A stretch of DNA of 64,000 nucleotides from Methylosinus trichosporium OB3b (GCF_002752655.1 NZ_CP023737.1:1054001-1118000); one strand, 5' to 3'; counted from the stretch's first letter, positions 29,601 to 39,181 are shown. Notes: generated from the letters alone by a model not told the origin. Numbers and translations are program-made.

Positions 29601-30290
29601 TCACCGCGCCGCGACGCGCTCGCCCTTGCCCGCGCGGGCGGCCTTTTCGCGCGGCCTTTCGGCGGCGGCGGATTTGGCGCCTTCGCGCGGCGCGCCCTTC
29701 TCGAACTCGCCCTCGAAGCCGCCGTGGAAGAAGCGCGTCATCTCCGAGACGATCAGCGATTTCACGTCATAGCCGTCGTCGGTCAGCTCCATCTGATAGC
29801 AGGTGAGCGCGCGGCCGAGGCTCGGCGTCGGCGGCGTCTTGGTCGCGAGATCGGCGCGCGGCGCGATCTTGACCAGCGCGCGCTCGGCGAGGCCGTGATC
29901 GACCGCCGTAAAATAGCGCATCTGCGCCGTGGAGCGCTCGAACTCGCAATGGAGATAGCGATCGCCCTGGCTCGCCTGCTCGACCTCGGGAAGATGCAGC
30001 AGGCGGTCGACCTCGCGCGGGCCGAGATCGGCGGCGAGCTTCGCCAGCTTGGCCTGCGCATCCGCGGTGAGATGCTTGGCCTGCAGCGCGGAATTGATCT
30101 TGAACGCCTGCTCGCCGAGCGCGATCTTCAGATCGCCGAGCTCGACGGTCTGCACGCGCGCGAGCAGCGTCCCCACCACATCCGGATTGTTGCAGACGAA
30201 CACGCCGGCGGAGACGACCGCGGCGAGCATTGTGAGCGGCAGAAAAGCGCTTTTGGCGGCGGTGAACGCATCTTTGAGAGAATCGGCCAT
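29601..30290 (-). CDS. Unknown protein with one N-terminal membrane anchor
   Basis: A 229-residue product starting MADSLKDAFTAAKSAFLPLT, with one hydrophobic segment (LTMLAAVVSAGVFVC) followed by an extracytoplasmic domain that I do not recognise. The C-terminal about 30 residues are Lys/Arg/Ala-rich. The domain contains VEQASQGDRYLHCEFERSTA and RALTCYQMELTDDGYDVKSL. The ATG at 30290 is chosen because the frame upstream reads into repeat-containing sequence. It lies between priA and the nrdJ promoter region with no evident operon partner. Confidence 0.75.
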   Translation of the reverse strand: MADSLKDAFTAAKSAFLPLTMLAAVVSAGVFVCNNPDVVGTLLARVQTVELGDLKIALGEQAFKINSALQAKHLTADAQAKLAKLAADLGPREVDRLLHLPEVEQASQGDRYLHCEFERSTAQMRYFTAVDHGLAERALVKIAPRADLATKTPPTPSLGRALTCYQMELTDDGYDVKSLIVSEMTRFFHGGFEGEFEKGAPREGAKSAAAERPREKAARAGKGERVAAR

Positions 30291-30717
30291 TGGAATGATC
30301 CTTTTTTCAATATCGGCTCGGCGATGAGAATCGGTTGTAACGCTGGCAGATTGCGCGGATTTCGTGCGCACGTCTGTGCGGGGGCGCACATAGTGAATAA
30401 GAAGTAAAGGGCTTTCGCCGCGGCCGGCGGGGCGATCGGGCGAGGGAGAATCGGCGCCGAAACGGGCGGTCCGGCGGCGAGGCTCCGAGCCTCGCTCATT
30501 CGAGAAGCCCGGGATCGGGGCGAGAGGGGTCGCCCCGCCGCTCTGGATTGCTTCGCTCCGCTCGCAATGACGGAGTTGTCTCGCGTCGAGCCGCCGAGGA
30601 GCGTCCCGCGCGCCGACCGGTCCAAGCGCGCGATTCGGCCCCCCCTTGCCCAATCTCCCGGCCGCGTCGAGCCATCCGGCAGAGCCAGAGCCGGTTTTCC
30701 CCCGCAATCCACGATTT
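30291..30717. other. Gene-free stretch with a dispersed repeat
   Basis: No gene is supportable. It contains the upstream region of the anchored protein gene, the 45-bp repeat at 30529-30573, and short G/C-rich hairpins near 30395 (GTGCGCAC...GTGCGGGGGCGCAC). Nothing else is recognised. Confidence 0.6.
30529..30573. repeat. 45-bp dispersed repeat, copy 2
   Basis: Same-length, same-orientation relative of 23432-23476, again beginning GTCGCCCCG and ending CTCGCAATGACGG, with about four substitutions. It lies in the intergenic region upstream of nrdJ. Confidence 0.75.
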
Positions 30718-30764
30718 TTTCAACATGTTGTCCGGCTGTTAATTAGGCACACTATATATTGATA
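30718..30764 (+). promoter_or_regulatory. Tandem NrdR boxes upstream of nrdJ
   Basis: Two sites fit the NrdR consensus core C-W-A-T-A-T-A-T-W-G: CAACATGTTG at 30721-30730 (two mismatches at weakly conserved positions) and CTATATATTG at 30752-30761 (perfect). Their starts are exactly 31 bases apart, about three helical turns, which is the known spacing for cooperative NrdR binding. NrdR represses ribonucleotide reductase genes according to nucleotide levels. The sites lie about 265 bases before the nrdJ start. Confidence 0.85.
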
Positions 30765-31025
30765 GCGTCTTGACGCGCTTCGCGGAGTGACGCACTGTGC
30801 GGTGGTCCTGATGACGCAGCGGCGGATGATCGAAGCGGTTTGCACGGGCGCCCGGAAGGGCGGCGCGCGCCTCCTTGCTCGCCGACCCTGCGCCCGCCGC
30901 TCCTGCGGCCGGGCAGTATCTGCGTTTCCTCCAGACGTAGAGTCCCCCACAGAACCAGATTCAGCGCGGCCGGCATTGCGGCCGAGCGCGGAAACGCGCG
31001 CGCCTATTGCGAGGATGACGAGACG

Positions 31026-34000
31026 ATGAAGATCGAGCGACGCTACACGAGAGCCGGACAGTCTCCCTATGCGGATATTGAATTTCGCGCCGCGCGCAGC
31101 GAGATTCGCAATCCCGACGGCTCCGTCGTGTTCCAGCTCGACGACATCGACGCCCCCGCCGATTGGAGCCAGGTGGCGATCGACGTGCTGGCGCAGAAAT
31201 ATTTCCGCAAGGCCGGCGTGCCGGCGCGGCTGAAGCGCATCGAGGAACATGCGGTCCCGAGCTTCCTGTGGCGCTCGGCGCCCGATTCGGAGGCGCTCGC
31301 GGCTGTGCCGCAGGACGAGCGCAACGGCTCCGAAATCTCGGCGCGGCAGGTGTTCGACCGGCTCGCCGGCGCCTGGGCCTATTGGGGCTGGAAGGGCGGC
31401 TATTTCGATGCGGAGGAGGACGCCTCCGCCTTCCAGGACGAATTGCGCTTCATGCTGGCGCGCCAGATGGCCGCGCCCAATTCGCCGCAATGGTTCAACA
31501 CCGGCCTTCACTGGGCCTATGGCATAGACGGGCCGAGCCAGGGCCATTTCTATGTCGATCACAATACCGGCGAGCTGACCAAGTCCAAGACCGCCTATGA
31601 GCATCCGCAGCCGCACGCCTGCTTCATCCAGTCGGTCGAGGACGATCTCGTCAACGATGGCGGCATCATGGATCTGTGGGTGCGCGAGGCGCGCCTGTTC
31701 AAATATGGTTCCGGCACCGGCTCCAATTTCTCGCGGCTGCGCGGCGAGAAGGAGAAGCTCTCGGGCGGCGGCTCCTCCTCCGGCCTCATGTCCTTCCTGA
31801 AGATCGGGGACCGCGCCGCCGGCGCCATCAAGTCGGGCGGCACCACGCGTCGCGCCGCGAAGATGGTCGTCGTCGACGTCGATCATCCCGATGTCGAGGC
31901 CTTCATCGAATGGAAGGTGAAGGAGGAGGAGAAGGTCGCCGCGCTCGTCGCCGGCTCGAAGATCGTGAAGAAGCATTTGAAGGCGGTGATGCGCGCCTGC
32001 GTCAATTGCGAGGGGCCGGGCTTCGACTGTTTCGAGCCGGAGAAGAATCCGGCGCTGAAGCGCGAGATCCGCGCCGCGCGCCGCGCCGAAGTGCCGGAGA
32101 ATTACATCAAGCGCGTCATTCAATTCGCGCGTCAGGGCTATAAGGACATCTCCTTCGAGACCTATGACACGGATTGGGACAGCGAGGCCTATCTCACCGT
32201 CTCCGGCCAGAACTCCAACAACACCGTGCGCGTGACCGACGAATTTTTGCGCGCGGTGGAGAGCGACGGCGATTGGAATTTGACGCGCCGTCTCGACGGC
32301 AAAGTGTCGAAGACGCTGAAGGCGCGCGAATTATGGGAGAGGATCGGCTACGCCGCCTGGGCCTCGGCCGATCCCGGCATTCAGTTCCACACCACCATCA
32401 ACGACTGGCACACCTGCCCGGCGGGCGGGCCGATCCGGGCCTCGAACCCGTGCTCGGAATATATGTTTTTGGACGACACCGCCTGCAATCTCGCCTCGCT
32501 GAACCTGCTGCAGTTCCGCAATGACGAGACCAAGCGCTTCGATGTCGATTCTTATGAGCATGCGGCGCGTCTGTGGACCGTCGTGCTCGAGGTCTCGGTG
32601 CTGATGGCGCAATTCCCGTCGCGCGAGATCGCGCAGCTCTCTTATGATTATCGCACGCTCGGATTGGGCTACGCCAATGTCGGCGGCCTGCTCATGTCCT
32701 GCGGCATCGCCTATGACAGCGAGGCCGGACGCGCGCTCTGCGGCGCGCTGTCGGCGATCATGACCGGCGTCGCCTATCGCGCCTCGGCGGAAATGGCCAA
32801 GGAGCGCGGCGCCTTCGACTGCTTCCCGCAAAATCGCGAGGCGATGCTGCGCGTCATCCGCAATCATCGCCGCGCCGCCCATGGCCAGCGCGCCGGCTAT
32901 GAGGGCCTGTCGATGACGCCCGTGCCGCTCGATCACGCCGCCTGCCCCGATCAGACGCTGATCGCCCGCGCCATGCGCGCCTGGGACGAGGCGCTGTCGC
33001 TCGGCGAGCAATATGGCTATCGCAATGCGCAAGTGTCGGTGGTCGCGCCGACCGGCACCATCGGCCTCGTCATGGATTGCGACACCACCGGCATCGAGCC
33101 GGATTTCGCGCTGGTGAAATTCAAGAAGCTCGCCGGCGGCGGCTATCTGAAGATCGTCAATCGCGCCGTGCCCGAGGCGCTGCGCGCGCTCGGCTATCGC
33201 GAGGCCGAGATCGCCGAGATCGAGGCCTATGCGGTCGGCCACGCCTCGCTCTCCAATGCGCCGGCGGTCAATACGACGAGCCTGCGCGCGCGCGGCTTCA
33301 CCGAGGAGAAGATCGAGGTGGTGGAGAAGGCGCTGGCCTCCGCCTTCGACATCAAATTCGTCTTCAACAAATGGACGCTCGGCGCCGACTTCCTCGTCTC
33401 CGCGCTGAAGGTTCCGCAGAGCGCGCTCGACGACGCGAGCTTCGATCTCTTGACGCATCTCGGCTTCTCGCGCCAGGAGATCGAGGCGGCCAATATCCAC
33501 ATCTGCGGCGCCATGACGCTCGAAGGCGCGCCGCATCTTCTTCCCGAGCATTATCCGGTGTTCGATTGCGCCAATCCCTGCGGGCGCCTCGGCAAGCGCT
33601 ATCTCTCGGTCGAGAGCCACATTCGCATGATGGCGGCGGCGCAGCCCTTCATCTCGGGCGCGATCTCCAAGACCATCAACATGCCCAATGATGCGACCAT
33701 CGAGGATTGCGAAGCCTCCTATCTCCTCTCCTGGAAGCTGGCGCTGAAAGCCAATGCGCTCTATCGCGACGGCTCGAAGCTGTCGCAGCCGCTCTCCACT
33801 CATCTCGTCGCCGATGCGGAGGACGAGGCCGAGGAGATCGCCGATGAGATCGTCGCGGCGAACGCGCCCGCGCGCGCCGCCGCGGTCGCCGAGCGCATCG
33901 TCGAGCGCGTGGTGCATCAAGTGGTGCGCGAGCGCGAGAAGCTGCCCAACCGCCGCAAGAGCTATATTCAGAAAGCGACGGTCGGCGGGCACAAGGTCTA

Positions 34001-34649
34001 TCTGCACACGGGCGAATATGCCGACGGACGCTTGGGCGAGATCTTCATCGACATGCACAAGGAGGGCGCCGCCTTCCGCAGCCTGATGAATAATTTCGCC
34101 ATCGCCATCTCGCTCGGCCTGCAATATGGCGTGCCGCTCGAGGAATATGTCGACGCCTTCACCTTCACACGCTTCGAGCCCGCGGGCCCGGTGCAGGGCA
34201 ATGACGCGATCAAGAATGCGACGTCGATCCTCGATTATGTGTTCCGCGAGCTGGCGATCTCCTATCTCGGCCGCACCGATCTCGCCCATGTGACGCCCGA
34301 GGACATGGGCCATGACGCGCTCGGCAAGGGCGAGCATGAGGGCAAGGCGCCGGAGAGCGCCTCGTCGGTGGTGTCGAAAGGGCTGCTGCGCTCCAAGACC
34401 GACCGGCTGATGCTGGTGCATGGCGGCGCGACGGCGCTGCGCGAGAGCGTGGAGGAGCCGGAGCCTTTGTCGCAGCTCGGCTGGACGGCGCCGACCAAGC
34501 AAGTGGACAGCGCCGCCGAGAAGCGCGCCGAAGCGCGGATGAAGGGATATGTGGGCGAGGCCTGTCCCGAATGCGCGAATTTTACCTTGGTGCGCAATGG
34601 GACTTGTTTGAAGTGCGAGACGTGCGGGGCGACGACGGGGTGTAGTTAA
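31026..34649 (+). CDS. nrdJ: Adenosylcobalamin-dependent ribonucleotide reductase (class II)
   Basis: NrdJ reduces ribonucleotides to deoxyribonucleotides with B12 as radical source. The product of 1207 residues starts [20 protein letters not shown]. Family phrases include [83 protein letters not shown] and the C-terminal zinc-ribbon-like [20 protein letters not shown]. The size is that of the long alphaproteobacterial form. The ATG at 31026 is chosen because upstream in-frame sequence is not family-like. The transcript would have a leader of over 200 bases; I saw no cobalamin riboswitch in it. Confidence 0.96.
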   Translation: MKIERRYTRAGQSPYADIEFRAARSEIRNPDGSVVFQLDDIDAPADWSQVAIDVLAQKYFRKAGVPARLKRIEEHAVPSFLWRSAPDSEALAAVPQDERNGSEISARQVFDRLAGAWAYWGWKGGYFDAEEDASAFQDELRFMLARQMAAPNSPQWFNTGLHWAYGIDGPSQGHFYVDHNTGELTKSKTAYEHPQPHACFIQSVEDDLVNDGGIMDLWVREARLFKYGSGTGSNFSRLRGEKEKLSGGGSSSGLMSFLKIGDRAAGAIKSGGTTRRAAKMVVVDVDHPDVEAFIEWKVKEEEKVAALVAGSKIVKKHLKAVMRACVNCEGPGFDCFEPEKNPALKREIRAARRAEVPENYIKRVIQFARQGYKDISFETYDTDWDSEAYLTVSGQNSNNTVRVTDEFLRAVESDGDWNLTRRLDGKVSKTLKARELWERIGYAAWASADPGIQFHTTINDWHTCPAGGPIRASNPCSEYMFLDDTACNLASLNLLQFRNDETKRFDVDSYEHAARLWTVVLEVSVLMAQFPSREIAQLSYDYRTLGLGYANVGGLLMSCGIAYDSEAGRALCGALSAIMTGVAYRASAEMAKERGAFDCFPQNREAMLRVIRNHRRAAHGQRAGYEGLSMTPVPLDHAACPDQTLIARAMRAWDEALSLGEQYGYRNAQVSVVAPTGTIGLVMDCDTTGIEPDFALVKFKKLAGGGYLKIVNRAVPEALRALGYREAEIAEIEAYAVGHASLSNAPAVNTTSLRARGFTEEKIEVVEKALASAFDIKFVFNKWTLGADFLVSALKVPQSALDDASFDLLTHLGFSRQEIEAANIHICGAMTLEGAPHLLPEHYPVFDCANPCGRLGKRYLSVESHIRMMAAAQPFISGAISKTINMPNDATIEDCEASYLLSWKLALKANALYRDGSKLSQPLSTHLVADAEDEAEEIADEIVAANAPARAAAVAERIVERVVHQVVREREKLPNRRKSYIQKATVGGHKVYLHTGEYADGRLGEIFIDMHKEGAAFRSLMNNFAIAISLGLQYGVPLEEYVDAFTFTRFEPAGPVQGNDAIKNATSILDYVFRELAISYLGRTDLAHVTPEDMGHDALGKGEHEGKAPESASSVVSKGLLRSKTDRLMLVHGGATALRESVEEPEPLSQLGWTAPTKQVDSAAEKRAEARMKGYVGEACPECANFTLVRNGTCLKCETCGATTGCS

Positions 34650-34664
34650 GCGTTTCGCCGCCCG

Positions 34665-34856
34665 CTACCCACCCCTCATGACCCCGTCGATCGTCGCGCC
34701 GATGGCGACGATCATCGCGGCGGCCAGAAGCGCAATGGCGGCGCGGCGGCAGAAGCGGCGCGCTTTCGCCGAGAAGCCGAGCGCGCCGACCGGCGTCAGG
34801 AACAGCGCCAGAGCGGCGAGAGCCAAGGCGCGAATGGCGAATTCGAGATCGAACAT
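34665..34856 (-). CDS. Small two-helix membrane protein of unknown function
   Basis: A 63-residue protein, MFDLEFAIRALALAALALFL, with a first membrane helix, a basic loop (FSAKARRFCRRA) and a second helix (IALLAAAMIVAIGATIDGVM). AAGGCTCGCC lies just before the ATG at 34856. It is convergent with nrdJ, its stop only 15 bases from the nrdJ stop. No family is recognised. Confidence 0.6.
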   Translation of the reverse strand: MFDLEFAIRALALAALALFLTPVGALGFSAKARRFCRRAAIALLAAAMIVAIGATIDGVMRGG

Positions 34857-34930
34857 GGCGAGCCTTAGATGGCGGGCGTCCAATCGGGTTCGAATGATGA
34901 GCCTTCTCGGCCGATTTTGACGGGGCTGAA

Positions 34931-34994
34931 AGAGCGAGCCTGAAGGCTCGCGGTCCAGGGCCGCGCTCGGACCGCGAGCCTTCAGGCTCGCTCT
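34931..34994. repeat. Perfect 26-bp inverted repeat around a 12-base loop
   Basis: The left arm (34931-34956) starts AGAGCGAGCCTGAAGGCTCG and the right arm (34969-34994) is its exact reverse complement; each arm is itself partly palindromic (GCGAGCCTGAAGGCTCGC). It lies next to the shortened 3' end of hicA. It may be a mobile palindromic unit or a strong hairpin; no U-tract follows. Confidence 0.8.
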
Positions 34995-35022
34995 CGAGGC
35001 GCCAGTTTCGATGGATCGCCCC

Positions 35023-35184
35023 CTACCCGGGCTTTATGTCGTCGCTCATGCGATGCGCGGCGACAGTGACGAGCCGAACCTCGCCATTCGCTTCGCCGCG
35101 ATAGATCGCATGCGATCCTTTCCCTTGCCGATGCAATCTGAAGCCGTTCGATTCGAGAATCCGAACGAAGGCGTCGAAAGTCAC
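35023..35184 (-). CDS. hicA: HicA-type toxin, C-terminally shortened
   Basis: A 53-residue double-stranded-RNA-binding-like toxin fold: TFDAFVRILESNGFRLHRQG, KGSHAIYRG with the catalytic His, then VTVAAHRMSDDIKPG and a stop. Family members normally continue after KPG for another ten or more residues (TLxSIxRQ...). In the same frame after the TAG the sequence still reads GAIHRN, hinting that the end was lost by mutation. It starts at GTG 35184 and overlaps the antitoxin stop by four bases (GTGA). The toxin may be inactive. Confidence 0.72.
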   Translation of the reverse strand: MTFDAFVRILESNGFRLHRQGKGSHAIYRGEANGEVRLVTVAAHRMSDDIKPG

Positions 35185-35486
35185 GCTGGGCAGGCCACGG
35201 GGAAGGTCGCGGACGTGTCGCCGTCGCTCGCATCGCGTCGCCATGCGGACCAGAGGACACGCGCCGTCCAAGCAAAGGCGACCCACGCCGGGGCTCGCCG
35301 GCTCAGCAGCCTGTCGCGCGTGGCGTCGTCCTCGTCTCGCGCGGCGGCGACATAATCGGCGACGGCGTCCTCCAAGGCTCGGCGAATATCGTCGAACGAC
35401 CGCCCCTGCACGGCAAGGTCGAAATCGAGGCAAATCCCCTCCCATTCGCCGGCATGGCCGCGAGCGAAACAAAGGAGATCGCGCAT
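35181..35486 (-). CDS. hicB: HicB-like antitoxin of the pair
   Basis: A 101-residue protein with the partial RNase H-like HicB fold at its N-terminus: RDLLCFARGHAGEWEGICLD, then FDLAVQGRSFDDIRRALEDA, typical of DUF1902/HicB proteins. The C-terminal half (APAWVAFAWTARVLWSAWRR) is not an obvious DNA-binding domain and is hydrophobic. GGAGAAGCTCGA precedes the ATG at 35486. Gene order antitoxin then toxin is the reverse of the classical hicAB order. It lies 73 bases left of the prophage attachment repeat. Confidence 0.72.
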   Translation of the reverse strand: MRDLLCFARGHAGEWEGICLDFDLAVQGRSFDDIRRALEDAVADYVAAARDEDDATRDRLLSRRAPAWVAFAWTARVLWSAWRRDASDGDTSATFPVACPA

Positions 35487-35558
35487 TCGAGCTTCTCCGC
35501 TGGCCGTCGACTCTCGTGGCGGAGAATCGGCGCCGCCGCTATCTTGCACACCTATGTC

Positions 35559-35611
35559 TTTGCTTGGTGAGCGCGATGGGACTCGAACCCATGACCCTCT
35601 GATTAAAAGTC
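35559..35611. other. Attachment site, left end (att direct repeat)
   Basis: A 53-base exact copy of 52906-52958, containing the 3' half of tRNA-Lys from the anticodon loop to CCA on the minus strand. Beyond 35611 the sequence diverges, so this is only a partial tRNA and marks the displaced end left by integration. Confidence 0.92.
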
Positions 35612-35727
35612 CCATTTTGGGACATTTCCCACGTTTTCCGCTTGTGGACGACGTTTACCGAACCCATTGCGAAATCGTGCTTTTCGTTCGATCATGATTT
35701 CCGACCTTTTCCCGGCATACCCCGCAC

Positions 35728-35773
35728 GGTGGCGACACGGTGGCGACTTTCTGGGGGCGCTGATGTGGCGACA
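35728..35773. promoter_or_regulatory. Putative integrase arm-type sites, left end
   Basis: GGTGGCGAC occurs at 35728-35736 and 35739-35747, and TGTGGCGACA near 35764-35773. The same 9-mer, in the same orientation and with the same 11-base spacing, occurs at the right end (52833-52852). Placement just inside both att repeats suggests integrase arm sites. Confidence 0.55.
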
Positions 35774-35799
35774 CGGGAAAGAATGTCGGGGGTTTGGGG

Positions 35800-37104
35800 A
35801 TGATCGTCAAGCTCACAAAGCGCGCCGTCGACACGCTGGCGCCGATCGCCAAGCCGTTCGTCGCCTATGACGCCGACCTTCCCGGCTTCGGCCTGCGCGT
35901 CATGCCGTCCGGAGTGAAATCCTTCGTCGTCGAATATCGCCCGAACGGCGGCGGGCGCGGCGTCGCCAAGCGGCGCGTCACCATCGGCAAGGTGGGAACG
36001 CTCACGCCAGAGCAGGCGCGGAAGTCCGCCGGCGAGCTGCTGGCGCGGGCGCGGCTCGGCGCCGATCCGGCGCAGGAGATCGCCGACCGGCGCAAGGCGC
36101 AGACGGTCGCGGCGCTCTGCGACGCCTTCGAGGTCGAGCATGTCGACGGCAAGCTCAAGCCTTCGACGCGAGCCTCCTACAAGGCGGCGCTCGCGCGGCT
36201 GAAGGATGCGCACGGCTCGGCGAAGGCCGAGTCCGTCACGCGCGCGCAAATCGCGACGCTGCATGCGAAGCTGGCGACGAGCCCCTACGTCGCCAATCGC
36301 GCGCTCTCGACCTGGGCGAAGCTGTTCGCCTGGGGCATGACGCGCAGCTTCGTTCCCAAGGGCGACAATCCGGCGCGCGAGATCGATCGCTATCGTGAGA
36401 GCAAGCGCGAGCGCTTCCTCACGGGCGACGAGCTCGGCCGGCTCGGCGCGGCGCTCGCCGAGGGCGAGACGGCCGGCCTGCCCTATGCGGTCGATGCGAC
36501 CAAGGCGAAGGCGAAGCACGCGCCGAAGCCGGAGAACCGGCTCGTCAAGCTCGACCCTTTCGCGGTCGCGGCGATTCGGCTGCTCATTCTCACCGGCGCG
36601 CGGCTTCGCGAGATCATGGACGCGCAATGGTCGCAGGTCGATTTCCAGCGTGGCATGTTGTTCCTGGCGGACAGCAAGACCGGCCGCAAGCCGATCTATC
36701 TCGGCGCCGCCGCCCTCGCCGTGCTGGCGGACCTGCCGCGCATAGAAGGCAATCCACATATCATCGCCGGCGCGAAGGACGGCGCGCCGCGCGCCGATTT
36801 GCAACGCCCATGGGCGGCGGTTCGGCAGGCCGCGGGCCTCGAGGGCGTGCGGCTCCACGATCTGCGCCACAGCTTCGCCAGCGTCGGCGCCGGCGCGTCG
36901 CTCGGCCTGCCGATCATCGGCAAGCTGCTCGGGCATATGCAGGCGGCGACCACAGAGCGCTATGCGCATCTGGACGCGGACCCGCTGCGCCGCGCCGCCG
37001 ACACGATCGGCGCGACGATCGCCGCGGCGCTGGACGGGAAGAAGGCGGGCGGCGCTGTCGTCGAGCCATTGAAGAAACGCCGATCGCGCGGCAAGACCGC
37101 GTGA
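35800..37104 (+). CDS. int: Tyrosine site-specific integrase of the element
   Basis: A 434-residue P4-like integrase. The N-terminal DUF4102-type domain reads FVAYDADLPGFGLRVMPSGV, a SAM-like core-binding domain follows at about 100-190, and the catalytic domain has Arg268 (TGARLREI), His353 and Arg356 (LHDLRHSFAS), His379 (LLGHMQ) and the nucleophile Tyr388 (TERYAHL). All five residues are present, so it should be functional. The ATG at 35800 is preferred over TTG 35794. It recombines at the tRNA-Lys gene, judged from the flanking 53-base repeats. Confidence 0.94.
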   Translation: MIVKLTKRAVDTLAPIAKPFVAYDADLPGFGLRVMPSGVKSFVVEYRPNGGGRGVAKRRVTIGKVGTLTPEQARKSAGELLARARLGADPAQEIADRRKAQTVAALCDAFEVEHVDGKLKPSTRASYKAALARLKDAHGSAKAESVTRAQIATLHAKLATSPYVANRALSTWAKLFAWGMTRSFVPKGDNPAREIDRYRESKRERFLTGDELGRLGAALAEGETAGLPYAVDATKAKAKHAPKPENRLVKLDPFAVAAIRLLILTGARLREIMDAQWSQVDFQRGMLFLADSKTGRKPIYLGAAALAVLADLPRIEGNPHIIAGAKDGAPRADLQRPWAAVRQAAGLEGVRLHDLRHSFASVGAGASLGLPIIGKLLGHMQAATTERYAHLDADPLRRAADTIGATIAAALDGKKAGGAVVEPLKKRRSRGKTA

Positions 37105-37140
37105 CGAGATTTCGCGACCACAATCAGTGTGAGAAGAACA

Positions 37141-38283
37141 ATGGACCCGAGGGACGCATGGGCGAAGTATGTCATGCTCGGCCTAAATAGCGACTCCTAT
37201 CCGACGCGCGAGGAATTCGAAGACTATCTCGCCATCAATGGTCCGGTGAGCTACTTCCTAGCCGAATGGATCGAAAAGACCGGCTGTCCTGATGAAGCGA
37301 TGCTGGCCTATCAGGACTGCCAATTCTGGGGACGTCGCGGCGCGGAGCCCTCTGTCGTTCAATTCGTAGAATACGGCGAATGGTTATATTTCGCACGCTA
37401 TGAATTTTTCGACAAATCGAGGAGATTCCAGATCCTCGATGTCGAAAGCTCGACGATCGTCGAGCGCGCGACGGGAGAGCGCTGGCGCGACGTGAGAGTC
37501 GTTCCGCTCCTCGAGGCTCCGGACATTGGAAGCATCGCGGCCGATAAGTCGCTCAAAGAGGCGTTCTATCGGTTCGTTCTTCATGAACCAATCGCGCTGT
37601 TTCATCTGCGGCAATATAGCCTGTTCTCTGACGATGGCGCGTTCGGCGATTTCGATATTTTGAAGCTGTTCGATGCGGACCGCACGATTTCATTCGAGAA
37701 TTGGCATATCGCCGAGCGCTGCATTGGACGGGCGCGCGACCTCGCGCATAATTTCGACTCGAGAAAAGGCTGCGTCTACAAGCGTATTTCCGCAGTGGTG
37801 TCGAATGCGAGTCTGTTCGTCAATCGATTGGCTCGGGGCATAATACTTTCTGACGGCTTTTGGCGTGGCGACACACGCGAGCGCTTGCCGATCGATCCGC
37901 AGCTCTGGACGCGCGCCGACGTGAAGCTCGACCTCCACAACGGCGATCTCGTGAACGCGGAATCGGGCGCGGTGGAATGGGCTTCGATCGTGCTGAGAGC
38001 GCCGCGAGATAGAGATGGTCCTACACCTCGCGCGAATGGCGCAACTGGTAATCGATCATCTGAGCTGCGCGAAGATCGAGCGCCCGCCGTCGAGATTACG
38101 TCGGAACACAATGGAAAAATCGCAACTATTGCAGAATGGCTTCGACAACGCTATCGGACCCGTCCCCCGATGAAGGCCAAAGAGCTGATGGCGCTCGTAA
38201 GCCATGAAATCCCCGAACTCGGAGAATTTCAAGACAGCTCGATGTATGCGGCGCTGAGTAAAGCCTTTCCGCGGCATAAATAG
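37141..38283 (+). CDS. Unknown cargo protein next to the integrase
   Basis: A 380-residue soluble protein of no recognised family. It starts MDPRDAWAKYVMLGLNSDSY. The N-terminal 300 residues show mixed alpha/beta character with many aromatic residues (FVEYGEWLYFARYEFFDKSR). After a Pro/Arg/Gly-rich linker (about 295-330) the last 50 residues (IAEWLRQRYRTRPPMKAKEL, SMYAALSKAF) resemble a winged-helix DNA- or protein-binding domain. Base composition is visibly more A/T-rich than the integrase. Genes in this position of integrase-bearing elements are often accessory or defence cargo; that is inference. Confidence 0.75.
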   Translation: MDPRDAWAKYVMLGLNSDSYPTREEFEDYLAINGPVSYFLAEWIEKTGCPDEAMLAYQDCQFWGRRGAEPSVVQFVEYGEWLYFARYEFFDKSRRFQILDVESSTIVERATGERWRDVRVVPLLEAPDIGSIAADKSLKEAFYRFVLHEPIALFHLRQYSLFSDDGAFGDFDILKLFDADRTISFENWHIAERCIGRARDLAHNFDSRKGCVYKRISAVVSNASLFVNRLARGIILSDGFWRGDTRERLPIDPQLWTRADVKLDLHNGDLVNAESGAVEWASIVLRAPRDRDGPTPRANGATGNRSSELREDRAPAVEITSEHNGKIATIAEWLRQRYRTRPPMKAKELMALVSHEIPELGEFQDSSMYAALSKAFPRHK

Positions 38284-38293
38284 CGTCGCAAAA

Positions 38294-38324
38294 TTCGCAA
38301 AATTTGCATTGTGAACATTGCGAA
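38294..38324. promoter_or_regulatory. Inverted repeat upstream of the AlpA-like gene
   Basis: TTCGCAA at 38294-38300 and TTGCGAA at 38318-38324 face each other across 17 bases in an A/T-rich stretch before the AlpA-like gene. This could be an operator or promoter region for the early genes. Confidence 0.4.
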
Positions 38325-38385
38325 GCGTAAAAGCGAAAGTCCATGCGATTGATAGCGTCATTCCCGCGTTTTCGAGGAATGACAC

Positions 38386-38646
38386 ATGCATCCTACGCAA
38401 TATCTCCGCCGCAAGCAGGCCGGCGAATACCTCAAGACCCGTTACGGCTTCGGCTCCGAAAAGAGCCTCGCGAAGCTCGCGACAGTCGGCGGCGGTCCCG
38501 CCTTCCACAAGGCGGGCGTGGCCTGCCTCTATGAGCCTGCGGCGCTCGACGATTGGGCGCGATCGAAGATCGGCCCGGCGCATCGCTCGACCTCGGAATT
38601 CCCCTACCCGAAGACGGGCCGTCCCGCGCGCTCGGCGGCGGAGTGA
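38386..38646 (+). CDS. AlpA-like helix-turn-helix regulator / excisionase
   Basis: An 86-residue protein with a winged-HTH MerR/AlpA-type pattern: YLRRKQAGEYLKTRYGFGSE, then LATVGGGPAFHKAGVACLYE and a final helix LDDWARSKIG. Such proteins recruit or regulate integrases and act as excisionases. GAGGAATGACAC precedes the ATG. It is the first gene of a plus-strand run continuing through ssb and the replication gene. Confidence 0.75.
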   Translation: MHPTQYLRRKQAGEYLKTRYGFGSEKSLAKLATVGGGPAFHKAGVACLYEPAALDDWARSKIGPAHRSTSEFPYPKTGRPARSAAE

Positions 38647-38650
38647 GCCG

Positions 38651-39180
38651 ATGCACGATCTCCCGCAACCTCACGCCGACGAAAAAGCAGCGCGCCTCGC
38701 CGCGGCCAATGCGAAGCGTTCCGCGTCATTGCGCACGCGCTATGAAAAAATCCCGAGCTGCGCGAGGCGGTTCGCGCGCGAGCGCGGTCGATAAATTCGA
38801 CGCAGGAAATGCGCAAGAAGATTTCCGACGCAACGCGCCAGGCGATGGCGCGGCCGGACGTGCAAGACAAGCTTCGCGAGAACAGCTCGCCGGAGCGCAA
38901 GTCGCTGATCTCGCGCCGGACGCGGGAGGCGTTGGCGGCGCCCGAAATTCGGCAACGCATTAGCGACCGCACGCGCGAGGCGATGGCCCGGCCGGACGTG
39001 CAAGCGCGGATCGCGCAAGGCAAGGCCGCAGCGGCGCAGAAAAAGCAGGCCGACGGGGAGAAGCTCTCGGGCGAGCTGGTTGCGCTGCGCGCGGTGTGGG
39101 CAGCATCGGGCGCGCAGGCGCGGAACGCGTTCCTCGGCGAGATCAGCGCGGCGCTCCCGCCGAAATTCGAGATGACCTGA
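38651..39180 (+). pseudogene. Repeat-containing phage protein split by a frameshift in an A6 run
   Basis: Read from the ATG at 38651 the frame gives MHDLPQPHADEKAARLAAAN ... RTRYEK and then goes off into ICPSC-like nonsense, stopping at 38794. Shifting by minus one at the AAAAAA run near 38744 gives KNPELREAVRARARSINSTQ, which continues smoothly into the frame at 38809-39180. That part contains repeated units of the form ISxxTRxAMxRPDVQxK (NUMOD3-like), a helical C-terminus and a stop four bases before ssb. Either an A was lost or translation slips at the homopolymer. Function is unknown; a DNA-binding role is plausible. Confidence 0.7.
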
Positions 39181-39181
39181 G

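Noticed and set aside
30765..31025. Cobalamin riboswitch in the nrdJ leader
   Set aside because: No B12-box sequence found; only G/C-rich hairpins.
32331..34502. 723-codon open frame antisense to nrdJ
   Set aside because: Shadow of a conserved gene.
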